From the NCBI GenBank assembly GCA_035627835.1, contig DASPKX010000151.1:1-30468 (forward strand): DNA of 30,468 nucleotides, given 5' to 3'. The notes below the pieces were generated by a model. That model made no database searches and was not told the origin of the DNA. It was given only the letters and a program-made list of their open reading frames with translations. Below, one piece after another: positions 1-7,093 of this stretch (position 1 is its first letter; each line of letters starts with the position of its first letter). Source of the DNA: DASPKX01 sp035627835. Its GTDB lineage: Bacteria; Verrucomicrobiota; Verrucomicrobiia; Limisphaerales; SXQI01. A program made the position numbers and the translations under genes.

Positions 1-32
1 CAAACCCGCGCATCGAAGGCCTCCGCAAAAAG

Positions 33-80
33 TCTCCCTCTGTTCCCTCTGCGACCTCTGCTCCCTCCGTGTTAAAATCC
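33..80 (+). repeat. Pyrimidine-rich nonamer array upstream of the first gene
   Basis: The stretch reads as imperfect 9-base steps of the form CTCTGNNNC (CTCTGTTCC, CTCTGCGAC, CTCTGCTCC, CTCCGTGTT) and ends in GTGTTAAAATC, 8 bases before the ATG at 89. The same family recurs at 24335-24395 (inside the portal gene) and, in the opposite orientation, at 24857-24902 upstream of the portal start, and in short form at 28855-28880. Similar arrays are common between genes in verrucomicrobial and planctomycete genomes (general knowledge, not checked). Its function is unknown. Confidence 0.6.
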
Positions 81-88
81 TAGTTCCC

Positions 89-421
89 ATGCAGCAGCTC
101 GAACTTTACCAGGTCCGCAAGCCCGCTGACGAACTCCGCCAGCGCCGCACGGCCGCGTTAGTCGAGCTGCTCCGTTTCGCCGAGGACTGGCTCACGGCCA
201 AGGAGATCGCCAAACGCATGCTCCTGGATGACCGCCAGATCCGCGACCTCGCCGAGCACGCGAGCCCGAAAATCATCAGCGGGGACAAAGGCTACCGCCA
301 CACCGACCGCGCCACGGCTGAGGAAATAACCCACTTTGTGAACCGGATGGAGAGCCAGTGCAAACGCATGGCAGACCGCGCCCTGGCCGTCCGCCGGTAT
401 GCCCACGCCCGCATCGGCTAA
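89..421 (+). CDS. Small helix-turn-helix-type phage-associated protein
   Basis: This 110-aa protein has no family that I can name. Residues about 18-75 look like a winged helix: a helical segment with LLRFAEDW, then the 'LTAKEIAKRM' turn and the 'DDRQIRDLAEHA' recognition-like helix, followed by a short strand pair (IISGDKGYRHT). That pattern suggests DNA binding. The C-terminus is basic and helical. It opens a co-directional series of genes that runs to 5251 and includes ASCH and DNA methyltransferase genes, so it may belong to the early region of a Mu-like prophage. The ATG follows a pyrimidine-rich repeat and has no clear Shine-Dalgarno sequence. DNA binding is inferred from the sequence pattern only. 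Confidence 0.7.
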   Translation: MQQLELYQVRKPADELRQRRTAALVELLRFAEDWLTAKEIAKRMLLDDRQIRDLAEHASPKIISGDKGYRHTDRATAEEITHFVNRMESQCKRMADRALAVRRYAHARIG

Positions 422-631
422 TCACCAGGAATGACTACACTGACCACAACGCCATTTGCCTCCACTTGTACCACCGAACCTGATAACGTCTTCATCGGTG
501 CGTCTAGCACTCGAACCGCCGCAAGAGGGGCAGAGCGAAGCCCCACTTCGGCTCAGCCGATGGTTGCACGCAGTGCAGTGAAGACGCCCTCTCAACGGTG
601 CGCGGCAGTTAGGGCAAGCTGTAATAGTCAA
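422..631 (-). CDS. Possible small zinc-ribbon protein
   Basis: This 69-aa reading frame runs opposite to its neighbours. It contains four Cys pairs: CPNC near residue 6, CTAC near 19, CPSC near 34 and CGQC near 62, the last in 'WRCGQCSHSW', a usual ending for a zinc ribbon. Four CxxC knuckles in 69 residues are hard to explain by chance, which argues that the frame is real. Against it, the only available start is TTG at 631-629, the gene is antisense within a plus-strand cluster, and the plus strand is open at the same place. The function is unknown. A decayed or unexpressed gene is also possible. Confidence 0.4.
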   Translation of the reverse strand: MTITACPNCRAPLRGRLHCTACNHRLSRSGASLCPSCGGSSARRTDEDVIRFGGTSGGKWRCGQCSHSW

Positions 632-691
632 TTTGTCACCATCATTGCATCACCCTACACCCATGGTTCGAGAAAAGACCTACAAAAGATT

Positions 692-1135
692 ATGCTCCTG
701 AACTTTCGGCCTAGATTTGCCGAGCTGATCCAGAACGGCCGCAAGCGCCAAACCATCCGCGCGATCCGCAAGGACGGCAAAGTGCCCAAGGTGGGCGAGA
801 CCCTTTACCTCTGGACCGGCTGCCGTACAAAGCAGGCCCGCAAACTCGCCGAGCACAAATGCCTCGCCGTCGACAAAGTGGAAATCCACGCCGACAAGTT
901 CGTCTTCAGCGGCCACGCCACCAGCAACGCGACTCTGCTGGACGACGCCGCCAAGCTGGACGGTTTCAAAGACTGGGCCGAACTGCGCGATTGGTTCGAA
1001 GAGGTCCACGGCCTCCCCATTCCAAGGCAACCTCATCCGCTGGTAAGCCTTTGCCTTTGCACCAGGCCGCTGGTGATAAAGGTGGGCACGGCTATAAAAT
1101 TTTGGCACGAATCATCACCAGAACTCTATGGATGA
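692..1135 (+). CDS. ASCH-domain protein with an apparent C-terminal frameshift
   Basis: ASCH domains are PUA-like beta-barrels that bind RNA or modified nucleobases and are frequent in phage early regions. The N-terminus (LNFRPRF, then 'GRKRQTIRAIRK', then KVGETLYLWTG and RTKQARKL) matches the usual ASCH layout and fixes the start at the ATG at 692. An in-frame ATG at 431 would add 87 unrelated residues. After 'EEVHGLP' the expected ending (F-x-G-x-LIRW followed by stop) is present at 1020-1046, but one base out of frame. The A at 1019 looks like an extra base. With the sequence as given, the protein runs on with about 39 unrelated residues and ends at 1135, overlapping the next gene. The true gene is probably 692-1046. 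Either the gene is broken or there is a sequencing error. Confidence 0.75.
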   Translation: MLLNFRPRFAELIQNGRKRQTIRAIRKDGKVPKVGETLYLWTGCRTKQARKLAEHKCLAVDKVEIHADKFVFSGHATSNATLLDDAAKLDGFKDWAELRDWFEEVHGLPIPRQPHPLVSLCLCTRPLVIKVGTAIKFWHESSPELYG

Positions 1136-1967
1136 TCCCAAAGACAAGAAATACACGCGGCCTGGTGCACAGTTTACCTTCAATCTGGTGTCGATTGGTC
1201 GGTTTGACCGGTTCTTGAAGCAGGTAGTTCACCACGTGGACTACGTCAGTAATAGTGCAAGGACTGTTCTGCGGGACGTTTTGCCCGAGGATGAAGCAAA
1301 AGAATTAGAGGACAAGCCAGGCATCTCAGCTTGCGAAAAGTTTCAGGCCAACCGGCAACTGTATTTGGAAATGATGTTGGTTCGGCATGTGGAAAACTTC
1401 CTTAATTACTTTTCCTCCCTCCTCTATGAGATCTTCACCCACCGGCCTGAAACGCTGCGCTCCTCCGACAAGGTCGAACTTTCGGCAGTTTTAAAGCACC
1501 CCACAATCGAGAGTTTCATTAGAGAAGCGGCGGAACGCAAAACGGAGATTGCGTCGTATGGCTCATTTCAGGACCTGCTTGAGTTGTTTGCTGATCGCTT
1601 CGGCCTGACCCTAGGTGAAGAAGAGCTCATCCAAACGACGTTGGAAGCGATCGAGATTCGCAACATTTCCGTCCACAACAGGTGCATCATAAATAGAAGG
1701 TTCTTAAGCCGGACCGGTCGCGACCCCGCTGATCTCGGGAAGACCCTCGTTCTTGAGCCTGCTTACGTAGAGGCACTATATTTTGTTCTCTTCGCAATCG
1801 TTGACCGGTTTGAGGACCAGGCGATCGCCAAATTCGGATTGCAAACCATCTCTCTGGAATCGCTTCCGAAGAGCATAGGGACTGTTGGGCCTAGATACTC
1901 ACCACAGAACAACCCATGCCCCTGCTGTGGCGGCGCACCCACCGCGCACGATGCCCAGAAAGAGTAA
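1128..1967 (+). CDS. HEPN-like protein, candidate defence or toxin cargo
   Basis: This 279-aa, largely helical protein has no family I can name. Residues 178-183 read R-N-I-S-V-H, the R-x4-H motif (with the favoured Asn after Arg) that marks the catalytic site of HEPN-superfamily RNases, and it sits in the helical context expected for that fold. Many HEPN proteins are toxins or abortive-infection effectors. The C-terminus carries 'NPCPCCGG', a Cys-rich end faintly like the start of a SEC-C motif but without the later Cys/His. The gene lies inside a phage-like cluster and overlaps the next gene by 17 bases in another frame. That fits cargo placed among core genes. The RNase role is an inference from one motif. 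Confidence 0.75.
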   Translation: MDDPKDKKYTRPGAQFTFNLVSIGRFDRFLKQVVHHVDYVSNSARTVLRDVLPEDEAKELEDKPGISACEKFQANRQLYLEMMLVRHVENFLNYFSSLLYEIFTHRPETLRSSDKVELSAVLKHPTIESFIREAAERKTEIASYGSFQDLLELFADRFGLTLGEEELIQTTLEAIEIRNISVHNRCIINRRFLSRTGRDPADLGKTLVLEPAYVEALYFVLFAIVDRFEDQAIAKFGLQTISLESLPKSIGTVGPRYSPQNNPCPCCGGAPTAHDAQKE

Positions 1968-2472
1968 ATTCCTCGTGCCGCGGCCACAGCAGCAAACCCC
2001 TGCCGAGATCGTGAATGATCTGCTGGCCGCCATCCGCAATCAGTTCTACGCTGACGTTCCGACAAAGAAGTGGGCGCAGGACTCAGCCTTTATTCGGCGG
2101 AATGTCGTGCTCTGGCCCGCCTCCTGGCTGAACAACCGAGGCGTTACGCTTCCACCAGCGCGCTACAAAGAGATTATCCTTGGCGTTCTGAACGAGGTGA
2201 AGATCCACGGCAGAACAGCGGTGGTGAAGTATTGGCCCGGCTACCTCAAGCACTGCCTCCAGGAACACTTCAAACACCAAGGCGAGCGCTATTACGACGA
2301 AGCCAAAGCCCTCCGCGCGAGCATTGAAACAGCATTGCAGATGGCAGGCAGCGCTACTGCAAAGGTGGATCCAATCACCGCCATGGCCGAAGCCCGCCGC
2401 GACCTCCTCAAGCAGCCCCGCCGCGCCCCATCCAAGCCCAAAAAACAAACCTCCCAACCCGAGCTTTTCTAG
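1951..2472 (+). CDS. Conserved hypothetical protein, phage-like module
   Basis: This 173-aa basic protein has no recognisable catalytic motif. The start is placed at ATG 1951 (MPRKSKFLV), where the sequence becomes protein-like. An upstream in-frame ATG at 1885 would add residues that merely read through the end of the preceding gene. The body is predicted helical with aromatic-rich segments (KKWAQDSAFIRRNVVLWPASWLNN, shortened here to its key residues W, W and W, then YKEIILGVL and VKYWPGYLKHCLQEHF). The C-terminal 30 residues are rich in Lys, Pro and Gln, a probable disordered tail. It overlaps the HEPN-like gene by 17 bases. Its position suggests an accessory replication or regulatory protein of the phage-like element, but nothing in the sequence proves it. 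Confidence 0.75.
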   Translation: MPRKSKFLVPRPQQQTPAEIVNDLLAAIRNQFYADVPTKKWAQDSAFIRRNVVLWPASWLNNRGVTLPPARYKEIILGVLNEVKIHGRTAVVKYWPGYLKHCLQEHFKHQGERYYDEAKALRASIETALQMAGSATAKVDPITAMAEARRDLLKQPRRAPSKPKKQTSQPELF

Positions 2473-2534
2473 CTCCCATTCCTGCTACTTATCGGCGTGA
2501 CAGAAGCCTTCGTGCGCCTTAGAAGAGCCACGCA

Positions 2535-3203
2535 ATGAAACTCAATCACCAGGCCATGCTTACGATCAGGGAAGTCCTGGATGACTCCCCTTTCGGCGCC
2601 GAAGCCTTTGACATCATCAATTTTCCGGAGCACGACAGCTTTCTGGTGATAAACTTTCTAGACGACCCTGAGTTCCACTTTCTGCTCACAGCCACGAGGG
2701 GCGACGGTGTCTTCGGGACGTATAATCCGGGAGAAATCACCCAGGATCGCAATTTCAAAGTGGGGGAGGTTGGGGATACGTTTCTGTTCACGGTCGGAAG
2801 TTACCTTCAGGAATGGCTTAGTAGTCTTTCTGCTGAACTTAAAGCGAAGCAAATCCTACACAGGCGGGACGAAATTGCACGCGACACATTTGGCGATTTC
2901 GAGGCCAAGGTGGATCGCAGCAAAGGTGCATTCACTTCGGCGCAGATCCGCGAGATGCGAGCGCGACTTGATGCGTTTCAAGCCTCAATGGAAGCGCACC
3001 AAAAGGACATTGCAGCAAGCGCTGAGGAAATCGCCAAATTAAAGAAAGTAGTTGAAGATCTAAAAAAGAATCTGGAAGTACTGCCTCGTAAAACCTGGGA
3101 ACGCAGTTTGTTTTCTAAACTTGCTGACTACGGCATTCGGTGGGGTCTTTCGCCCCAAGGGCAGGAGTTCCTAGCCGACTCGGCTCGCAAGCTTCTCTCC
3201 TGA
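2535..3203 (+). CDS. Uncharacterised protein with a coiled coil
   Basis: I do not recognise this 222-aa protein. The first 95 residues look like a compact alpha/beta domain (ILTIREV near the start, then 'DSFLVINFLDDPEFHFLLTA', then a Gly- and aromatic-rich strand region). Residues about 98-180 are charged and heptad-like (IREMRARLDAFQASMEAH, then IAKLKKVVEDLKKNLEV), a likely coiled coil. The end is amphipathic (LADYGIRWGLSPQGQEFLADS). There is no signal peptide or membrane segment. It sits 44 bases upstream of the FRG-domain gene on the same strand, so the two may be a pair, for example a two-gene defence unit. That pairing is an inference from spacing. Confidence 0.7.
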   Translation: MKLNHQAMLTIREVLDDSPFGAEAFDIINFPEHDSFLVINFLDDPEFHFLLTATRGDGVFGTYNPGEITQDRNFKVGEVGDTFLFTVGSYLQEWLSSLSAELKAKQILHRRDEIARDTFGDFEAKVDRSKGAFTSAQIREMRARLDAFQASMEAHQKDIAASAEEIAKLKKVVEDLKKNLEVLPRKTWERSLFSKLADYGIRWGLSPQGQEFLADSARKLLS

Positions 3204-3247
3204 ACACCCGTGTAGCATGCGACGCGAAGATTTGAGCTCGGCACGCC

Positions 3248-4114
3248 ATGAATGACCTCAATAAGGCTGCGGCTCCGCTTTCCTCGCCTCCACCTCGTCA
3301 GATCACAAGCCTCGACGAAGCAATCAGCACCCTCCTTCTTTTTTCACCTGATAACGGGTGGGTTTTCCGGGGGCAATCACAAGCGGAGTGGCCCCTCCTG
3401 CCCGCTGTTGGTCGCGCACCTTATAGTTACATTCTTGCTAACGACATTGCTTGGTTCGAGGAGTGGCGCAGGTCGAGTGCCCCCTTTTGCGACCTCCCAA
3501 GCGATGACTACGAGGCTTTGGCCTATGCTCAACATTACGGTCTTCCCACTCGCCTCCTTGACTGGACCAGGAGTGCCCTGGTCGCCCTATTCTTCGCGTG
3601 TGAAAAAGATTATGAAACGGAGGGCGCTGTCTTCGCCTATGTGCCGCTCTCTTTCCGGCCGAGCAGCGAGACGCGCATCAAAGGCACCGATAAAAAGATC
3701 TACAGGGTAGACGTTCGGCCTTTCGACACGCGGATTTCTGCCCAACAGGCGACGTTCGTTTTCTTTCCTCAACCTCTTCAGCCATTAGAAGCAGAGCCGT
3801 TACCATCGGTGCTTCGGCGCGGGGACCTTATAGGGGATCTGAATCTGGTTAAGTTCCTAATCTCGCCAAAGGACAAACTGCTTATTGCAAACAGCCTCCG
3901 GCTGCTCGGGTTTACCCGCAGCTTCCTCTTTCCTGACGTTGAAGGGCTCTCGGCCAGCTTTCGACATGAAATTGAAATCTTGCGCGCGGCCGATGATCAC
4001 GGCTTCCCGCGCGCTATTTACCCGTTACGCAGTTCCCTCGAGCGGAACTGGCAGGAGAGGCGGAAGATTATAGCTGAACGCCAGCAACGCAACGAACCCG
4101 ACCTGGAAGTCTGA
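3248..4114 (+). CDS. FRG-domain protein
   Basis: This 288-aa protein carries the FRG domain, named for its F-R-G motif. 'VFRGQS' is at residues 39-44 and the second hallmark, 'AQHYGLPTRLLDWT', at 94-107, followed by the hydrophobic ALVALFFACE helix. Both blocks are intact. The biochemical role of FRG domains is not well defined. They are widespread in phages, mobile elements and defence-rich regions, which fits this location among phage-like genes. The rest of the protein (residues about 150-288) shows no motif I know. It follows the coiled-coil gene by 44 bases and precedes the next small gene by 17, consistent with one transcript. Confidence 0.9.
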   Translation: MNDLNKAAAPLSSPPPRQITSLDEAISTLLLFSPDNGWVFRGQSQAEWPLLPAVGRAPYSYILANDIAWFEEWRRSSAPFCDLPSDDYEALAYAQHYGLPTRLLDWTRSALVALFFACEKDYETEGAVFAYVPLSFRPSSETRIKGTDKKIYRVDVRPFDTRISAQQATFVFFPQPLQPLEAEPLPSVLRRGDLIGDLNLVKFLISPKDKLLIANSLRLLGFTRSFLFPDVEGLSASFRHEIEILRAADDHGFPRAIYPLRSSLERNWQERRKIIAERQQRNEPDLEV

Positions 4115-4131
4115 AGCCCATATCGTCCTAT

Positions 4132-4365
4132 ATGGCTCACCCGAAAGGACAGTTCCAATTAAAGCCCGAAGAGTGCCGGATCCGTGACTGGTGCGTCGCT
4201 TCAATGCTGCAAGAAAAGCTGTATCCCGAGATCACCCAAACGCTGGACGCGCATTTCATTAAGACAATTCACTTCCGCCTGGCGCAGCTAAACGTCCCGC
4301 CTGAGACCCGCGCCATGTATCGCCTTCCCGACGGACCCGTCCCTTGCTACCTCCGCGTCCGCTGA
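4132..4365 (+). CDS. Small conserved-looking hypothetical protein
   Basis: This 77-aa protein starts 17 bases after the FRG gene. It has a hydrophilic N-terminus, a central amphipathic helix region (WCVASMLQEKLYPEI, then HFIKTIHFRLAQL) and ends in PVPCYLRVR. No motif, signal peptide or membrane segment is visible and I do not recognise a family. Even amino-acid composition and tight spacing to its neighbours support it as a real gene of the phage-like operon. It is followed after 3 bases by a possible 34-codon frame and then by a strong terminator, so it is probably the last substantial gene of this transcript. Confidence 0.6.
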   Translation: MAHPKGQFQLKPEECRIRDWCVASMLQEKLYPEITQTLDAHFIKTIHFRLAQLNVPPETRAMYRLPDGPVPCYLRVR

Positions 4366-4368
4366 GCC

Positions 4369-4473
4369 ATGACTGAGCCCAAGATCAGGTTGCAGCCCGG
4401 CAGCTCGCGGCCAGATTGCCTCGCGCGGGGAGCTTTCGCACAAATTGCCTCCCGCGCCTTTGGGGTATCATAG
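4369..4473 (+). CDS. Possible 34-codon small ORF before the terminator
   Basis: An ATG lies 3 bases after the stop of the preceding gene and opens a 34-codon frame (beginning MTEPKIRLQPG and ending SRAFGVS) that stops at 4471-4473, only 10 bases before the terminator stem. Tight spacing on both sides suggests translational coupling of a tiny gene. The length is too short to judge coding character and no family is recognised, so it may be chance. Confidence 0.3.
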   Translation: MTEPKIRLQPGSSRPDCLARGAFAQIASRAFGVS

Positions 4474-4483
4474 TGGTGAAGTG

Positions 4484-4516
4484 CCGCGCGCAGCTCCGGG
4501 CCGCGCGCGGTTTTTT
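4484..4516 (+). terminator. Strong rho-independent terminator
   Basis: A perfect 8-bp GC stem, CCGCGCGC (4484-4491) with GCGCGCGG (4503-4510), encloses an 11-nt loop and is followed at once by six T (4511-4516). It closes the plus-strand transcript 89-4473 and isolates the downstream methyltransferase gene. Confidence 0.85.
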
Positions 4517-4562
4517 GATTGTGCAGCTCGTTCAACGCTGCTCCCCGTATCGTGTCAGTACT

Positions 4563-4586
4563 GGTGAAGCCCCTCCGGGCCTCACC
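4563..4586 (+). promoter_or_regulatory. Hairpin directly abutting the methyltransferase start
   Basis: GGTGA (4563-4567) pairs with TCACC (4582-4586) and GCCC (4569-4572) with GGGC (4577-4580), around a CTCC loop with one A/C mismatch. The stem ends 2 bases before the ATG at 4589 and occupies the place where a Shine-Dalgarno sequence would be; none is visible. It could limit translation initiation of the methyltransferase. Confidence 0.4.
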
Positions 4587-4588
4587 AT

Positions 4589-5251
4589 ATGAAGCCCTAC
4601 TTTTCAGACGCACAAACGACCATTTATCTCGCGGACGCTCGCGAGCTTCTACCTCAGCTCAAGACATTTGACCTGGTGATCGCTGACCCGCCTTACGGCA
4701 TGAACTATCGCTCGCGCTCGGCGCGGTGGAACGGCTCCAAAATCGTCGGGGACCATGCTCTACCTGTGGATCTGATCCGCCTTGCCATTGAGAAGGCCGA
4801 TCGCGCCGCTTACATCTTCTGCCGGTGGGACAACCTGGTTGAGATGCCGAAGCCCAAGAGCCTCATCGCCTGGGTGAAGAACAACTGGACGATGGGAGAC
4901 ACTAAGCACTCCCACGGTCGGCAGTGGGAGGCTTGCGCTTTCTACCCCAAGCAGGGGCACACCTTCATCTCACGGATTCCCGATGTCATAGTGGCCGCCA
5001 AAAGCGGCAACAAGCACCACCCGACCGAGAAGCCGCTGAAGGTCCTGGAGCGGATTATCGGCGCGAACGTCGGGGCCGATGTGCTTGACCCTTGCATGGG
5101 CAGCGGCTCGACCTTGATCGCGGCGCGCCGCCTCGGACGCCGCTCCGTGGGGATCGAGATCGAGGAGCGCAACTGCGAGGTCGCCGTCCAGCGCCTCCAG
5201 CAGGAAGCCAGGCTACTTGGCGAAGTTTCCCTCAAGGTCTCTACCCGGTAG
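4589..5251 (+). CDS. Orphan beta-class DNA methyltransferase (N4/N6 family)
   Basis: This is a S-adenosylmethionine-dependent DNA methyltransferase that modifies the exocyclic amino group of adenine or cytosine. The catalytic motif IV 'ADPPYGMNY' is at residues about 33-41, before the SAM-binding motif I 'DPCMGSGSTLIAA' at about 167-179. That order is the beta class (N6_N4_Mtase family). A 'HPTEKPLKVLERII' block precedes motif I, as usual in the family. At 220 aa it has the length of phage orphan enzymes with a minimal target-recognition region. No partner nuclease is adjacent, so it more likely protects phage DNA or regulates than acts as a restriction partner. It lies after a terminator and is preceded by a hairpin at its start, so it has its own control. 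Confidence 0.93.
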   Translation: MKPYFSDAQTTIYLADARELLPQLKTFDLVIADPPYGMNYRSRSARWNGSKIVGDHALPVDLIRLAIEKADRAAYIFCRWDNLVEMPKPKSLIAWVKNNWTMGDTKHSHGRQWEACAFYPKQGHTFISRIPDVIVAAKSGNKHHPTEKPLKVLERIIGANVGADVLDPCMGSGSTLIAARRLGRRSVGIEIEERNCEVAVQRLQQEARLLGEVSLKVSTR

Positions 5252-5271
5252 GGGCTTGCTTTTGGACGAAT

Positions 5272-5496
5272 CCGAACGAAGGTCCCCGTTCGGGATGGGG
5301 GCACCGTTCAGCTCTTCACACTGAGCGGTGCCTTTAGGGTAGGAACTAGACCGGGCAACCGCGTTGCAAGACGGCTGCAACGCAGGTTCAGAAAGGCGGG
5401 TATCTACCCTGAACCTCTGCGAAAGGCGCAGCTGGGGGCACGACCAGCGCCAAACCAGCAGAATAGCGGTGTTGCGTGCGCAAGTGCCTGCTATTC
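5272..5496 (+). ncRNA. Candidate structured RNA: six consecutive hairpins
   Basis: Starting 21 bases after the methyltransferase stop there are six stems in 225 bases with no credible gene. H1: CCGAACG 5272-5278 with 5287-5293. H2: 5301-5311 with 5321-5331, 11 pairs including one G-U. H3: GCGTTGCA 5361-5368 with 5376-5383. H4: GGTTCAG 5385-5391 with 5409-5415. H5: CTGCG 5417-5421 with 5427-5431. H6: GAATAGC 5461-5467 with 5490-5496, containing an inner TTGC/GCAA stem. This density is unlike the neighbouring DNA and unlike the repeat families further on. I do not recognise an RNA class. The strand is inferred from the upstream gene and the G-U pair. It could instead be DNA-level structure such as protein sites. 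Confidence 0.4.
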
Positions 5497-5615
5497 GGGC
5501 TCGTTCGGGCTAGTCAGGCTTAATTCGGGATCTCTCAAACCTCGCGCGAAGACTCACAAAAGCAGCCACGGGTGAGAATCGATTTTTCAACTTTCATGGT
5601 GGGCATCTTAGGGAG

Positions 5616-5644
5616 GGGGGTCCGACACAGGATGTCGGACCCCC
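5616..5644. repeat. Long perfect palindrome, copy 1
   Basis: GGGGGTCCGACA (5616-5627), loop CAGGA, TGTCGGACCCCC (5633-5644): a 12-bp perfect stem. The same palindrome with the same loop occurs at 28762-28794, and the likeness continues into flanking GGGAGG and GAAGAAAA-like sequence. There is no T-run, so it is not an ordinary terminator. Confidence 0.85.
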
Positions 5645-5890
5645 TGAAGAAAAATGAAAATTTTTCACGCGGAGGGGCAGAGAGGCAGAAGGCAGCGTGA
5701 CGCTGCACCCTTTTTTCCAACCGGCGAAGCGCTAGAGCCCACGAAGGCGCATGCCGCGGAGGCAACTCCGCATCCTCCTTCGCTGAAGCCACGGCGCGGC
5801 GATGATGGCGCGGATTTTCTGTGATGCAGGAATAGACCTTAACGCGGAGGGCAGATCAAGAGCCGGAGGACGCAGAGAAAAAACCTCTTT
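5645..5890. other. Non-coding stretch with small palindromes
   Basis: No gene is visible. It contains a purine-rich 'CGCGGAGGGGCAGAGAGGC' segment, the palindrome GCAGCGTGACGCTGC at 5692-5706, a GCGGAG/CTCCGC hairpin with a GCAA loop at 5756-5771, and another purine-rich repeat at about 5840-5880. Confidence 0.6.
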
Positions 5891-6670
5891 GCCACAAAAG
5901 AGCACAAAGAGCACAGAAGGGACCCAGGCAAACTCCTCAGAAGATTTCCCGCAGAGATGCGGGCGGATGGAAGGGTATCCGCAGATGGCGTTCCGATGGA
6001 TCGGGTTTTCGCGAAGCGCTCAACAGCCGAAGGCGCAGGAACGTGACGGTGCAGAGGACGAAGAATGCCCTGCGCGGGCGGCGGCAGCGTGACGCTGCAC
6101 CCATTTGCGGAAGGATTTCCCGCTGAGACGCCGAGACACAGAGCAACAGACGGGCACACGCGCAAGGGCTGCATTCGATTGCCACAAAAGAGCACAAAGA
6201 GCACAGAAGGGCCCAAGGCAAACTCCTCAGAAGTATTTCCCGCAGAGATGCTGAGGGACGGAGGGGTAGCCGCAGATTGCGTCCCGATGGATCGGGATTT
6301 CGCGAACCGCTCAACAGCCGAAGGCCCGGGAACGTGACCGTGCAGCGGACGAAGAACGCCCTGCGCGGGCAGCGGCAGCGTGACGCTGCACCCATTTGCG
6401 GAAGGATTTCCCGCTGAGACGCTGAGACACAGAGCAACAGACGGGCACACGCGCAAGGGCTGCATTCGATCGCCACAAAAGAGCACAAAGAGCACAGAAG
6501 GGGCCCACGCAAACTCCTCAGAAGTATTTCCCGCAGAGATGCGGAGGGGCGGAGTGGTAGCCGCAGATGGCGTCCCGAGCTGTGTGGGATTTCGCGAACC
6601 GCGCAACAGTGAAGGCTCAGGAACGTGACGGTGCATCCCTTTTGCCACAATAGATCACAAACTTCTCAAA
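5891..6670 (+). repeat. 291-bp composite tandem repeat, about 2.7 copies
   Basis: Units begin with GCCACAAAAGAGCACAAAG at 5891, 6181 and 6472, with a shorter copy at 6644, so the spacing is 290, 291 and 172. Each full unit carries the same modules in order: the CACAAAAGAGCACAAAG element, a TTTCCCGCAGAGATGC element, the TCCCGATGGATCGGGA hairpin (perfect at 6282-6297), an AACGTGAC element, the palindrome GCAGCGTGACGCTGC (6084-6098, 6375-6389), and a second TTTCCCGCTGAGAC element. As 291 is a multiple of three, long reading frames stay open on the minus strand through the array. Their translations are repetitive and Cys/Ser/Leu-rich, and I do not consider them genes. Confidence 0.85.
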
Positions 6671-6721
6671 GTGCTTCCCCACAGACGTTCGGGAGCCGCT
6701 GAGGAGTGGTGGACTTACAGT

Positions 6722-6985
6722 CGGATAGGTAGTTGACGGCGCACGAGTGCAGCTGCTGGATTTTGGATTCCGGGCTTTGGATTGGGGGGGTAGCAGGGTT
6801 TGTGGTTTTAGGATTGGTTTGTTTTTGGTTTGGCTGGGGCGTGTGGGGTATTATCGCTCCCTGCTTCGCAACGGATCGGGCTCCGGGAGTGTGGGCCTTG
6901 TTTATGGCACTCACGGGGGCAGAGCCTACCGTGGAGAAGGAATAGTTTACATTGTATAGGTAGTTGACGTCGCACCTACGCAACC
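6722..6985 (+). repeat. G/T-rich bounded cassette 1
   Basis: The cassette starts with the class-a boundary (CGGATAGGTAGTTGACGGCG at 6722) and ends with the class-b boundary (TTACATTGTATAGGTAGTTG, ending in CGCACCTACGCA). The interior is strongly G/T-rich. The same layout recurs at 7206 and 7765. No gene is seen. Confidence 0.65.
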
Positions 6986-7093
6986 CAGGGAATATGAGTG
7001 GCCGTTATTTTTGGGTTGTTGGGGCTGGTTTGGGGGCGGCATAGCTGGTAGCCGGTTGTGAGTGGAGGTTAGCGTAGCCCTGCGCGGGCGGCG

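Noticed and set aside
5252..5530. tRNA, tmRNA or known self-splicing intron
   Set aside because: No cloverleaf, no tmRNA tag frame and no intron core motifs could be matched by eye.
5616..5644. Rho-independent terminator
   Set aside because: The stem is strong but no T-run follows on either strand.
5839..6650. Long overlapping minus-strand reading frames of 269 and 237 codons
   Set aside because: They are translations of the 291-bp tandem repeat in two frames; unit length divisible by three keeps them open. Products are repetitive and Cys/Ser-rich with no domain.
5891..6670. CRISPR array
   Set aside because: Repeats are long (291 bp), composite and tandem, with no unique spacers of constant length and no cas genes.
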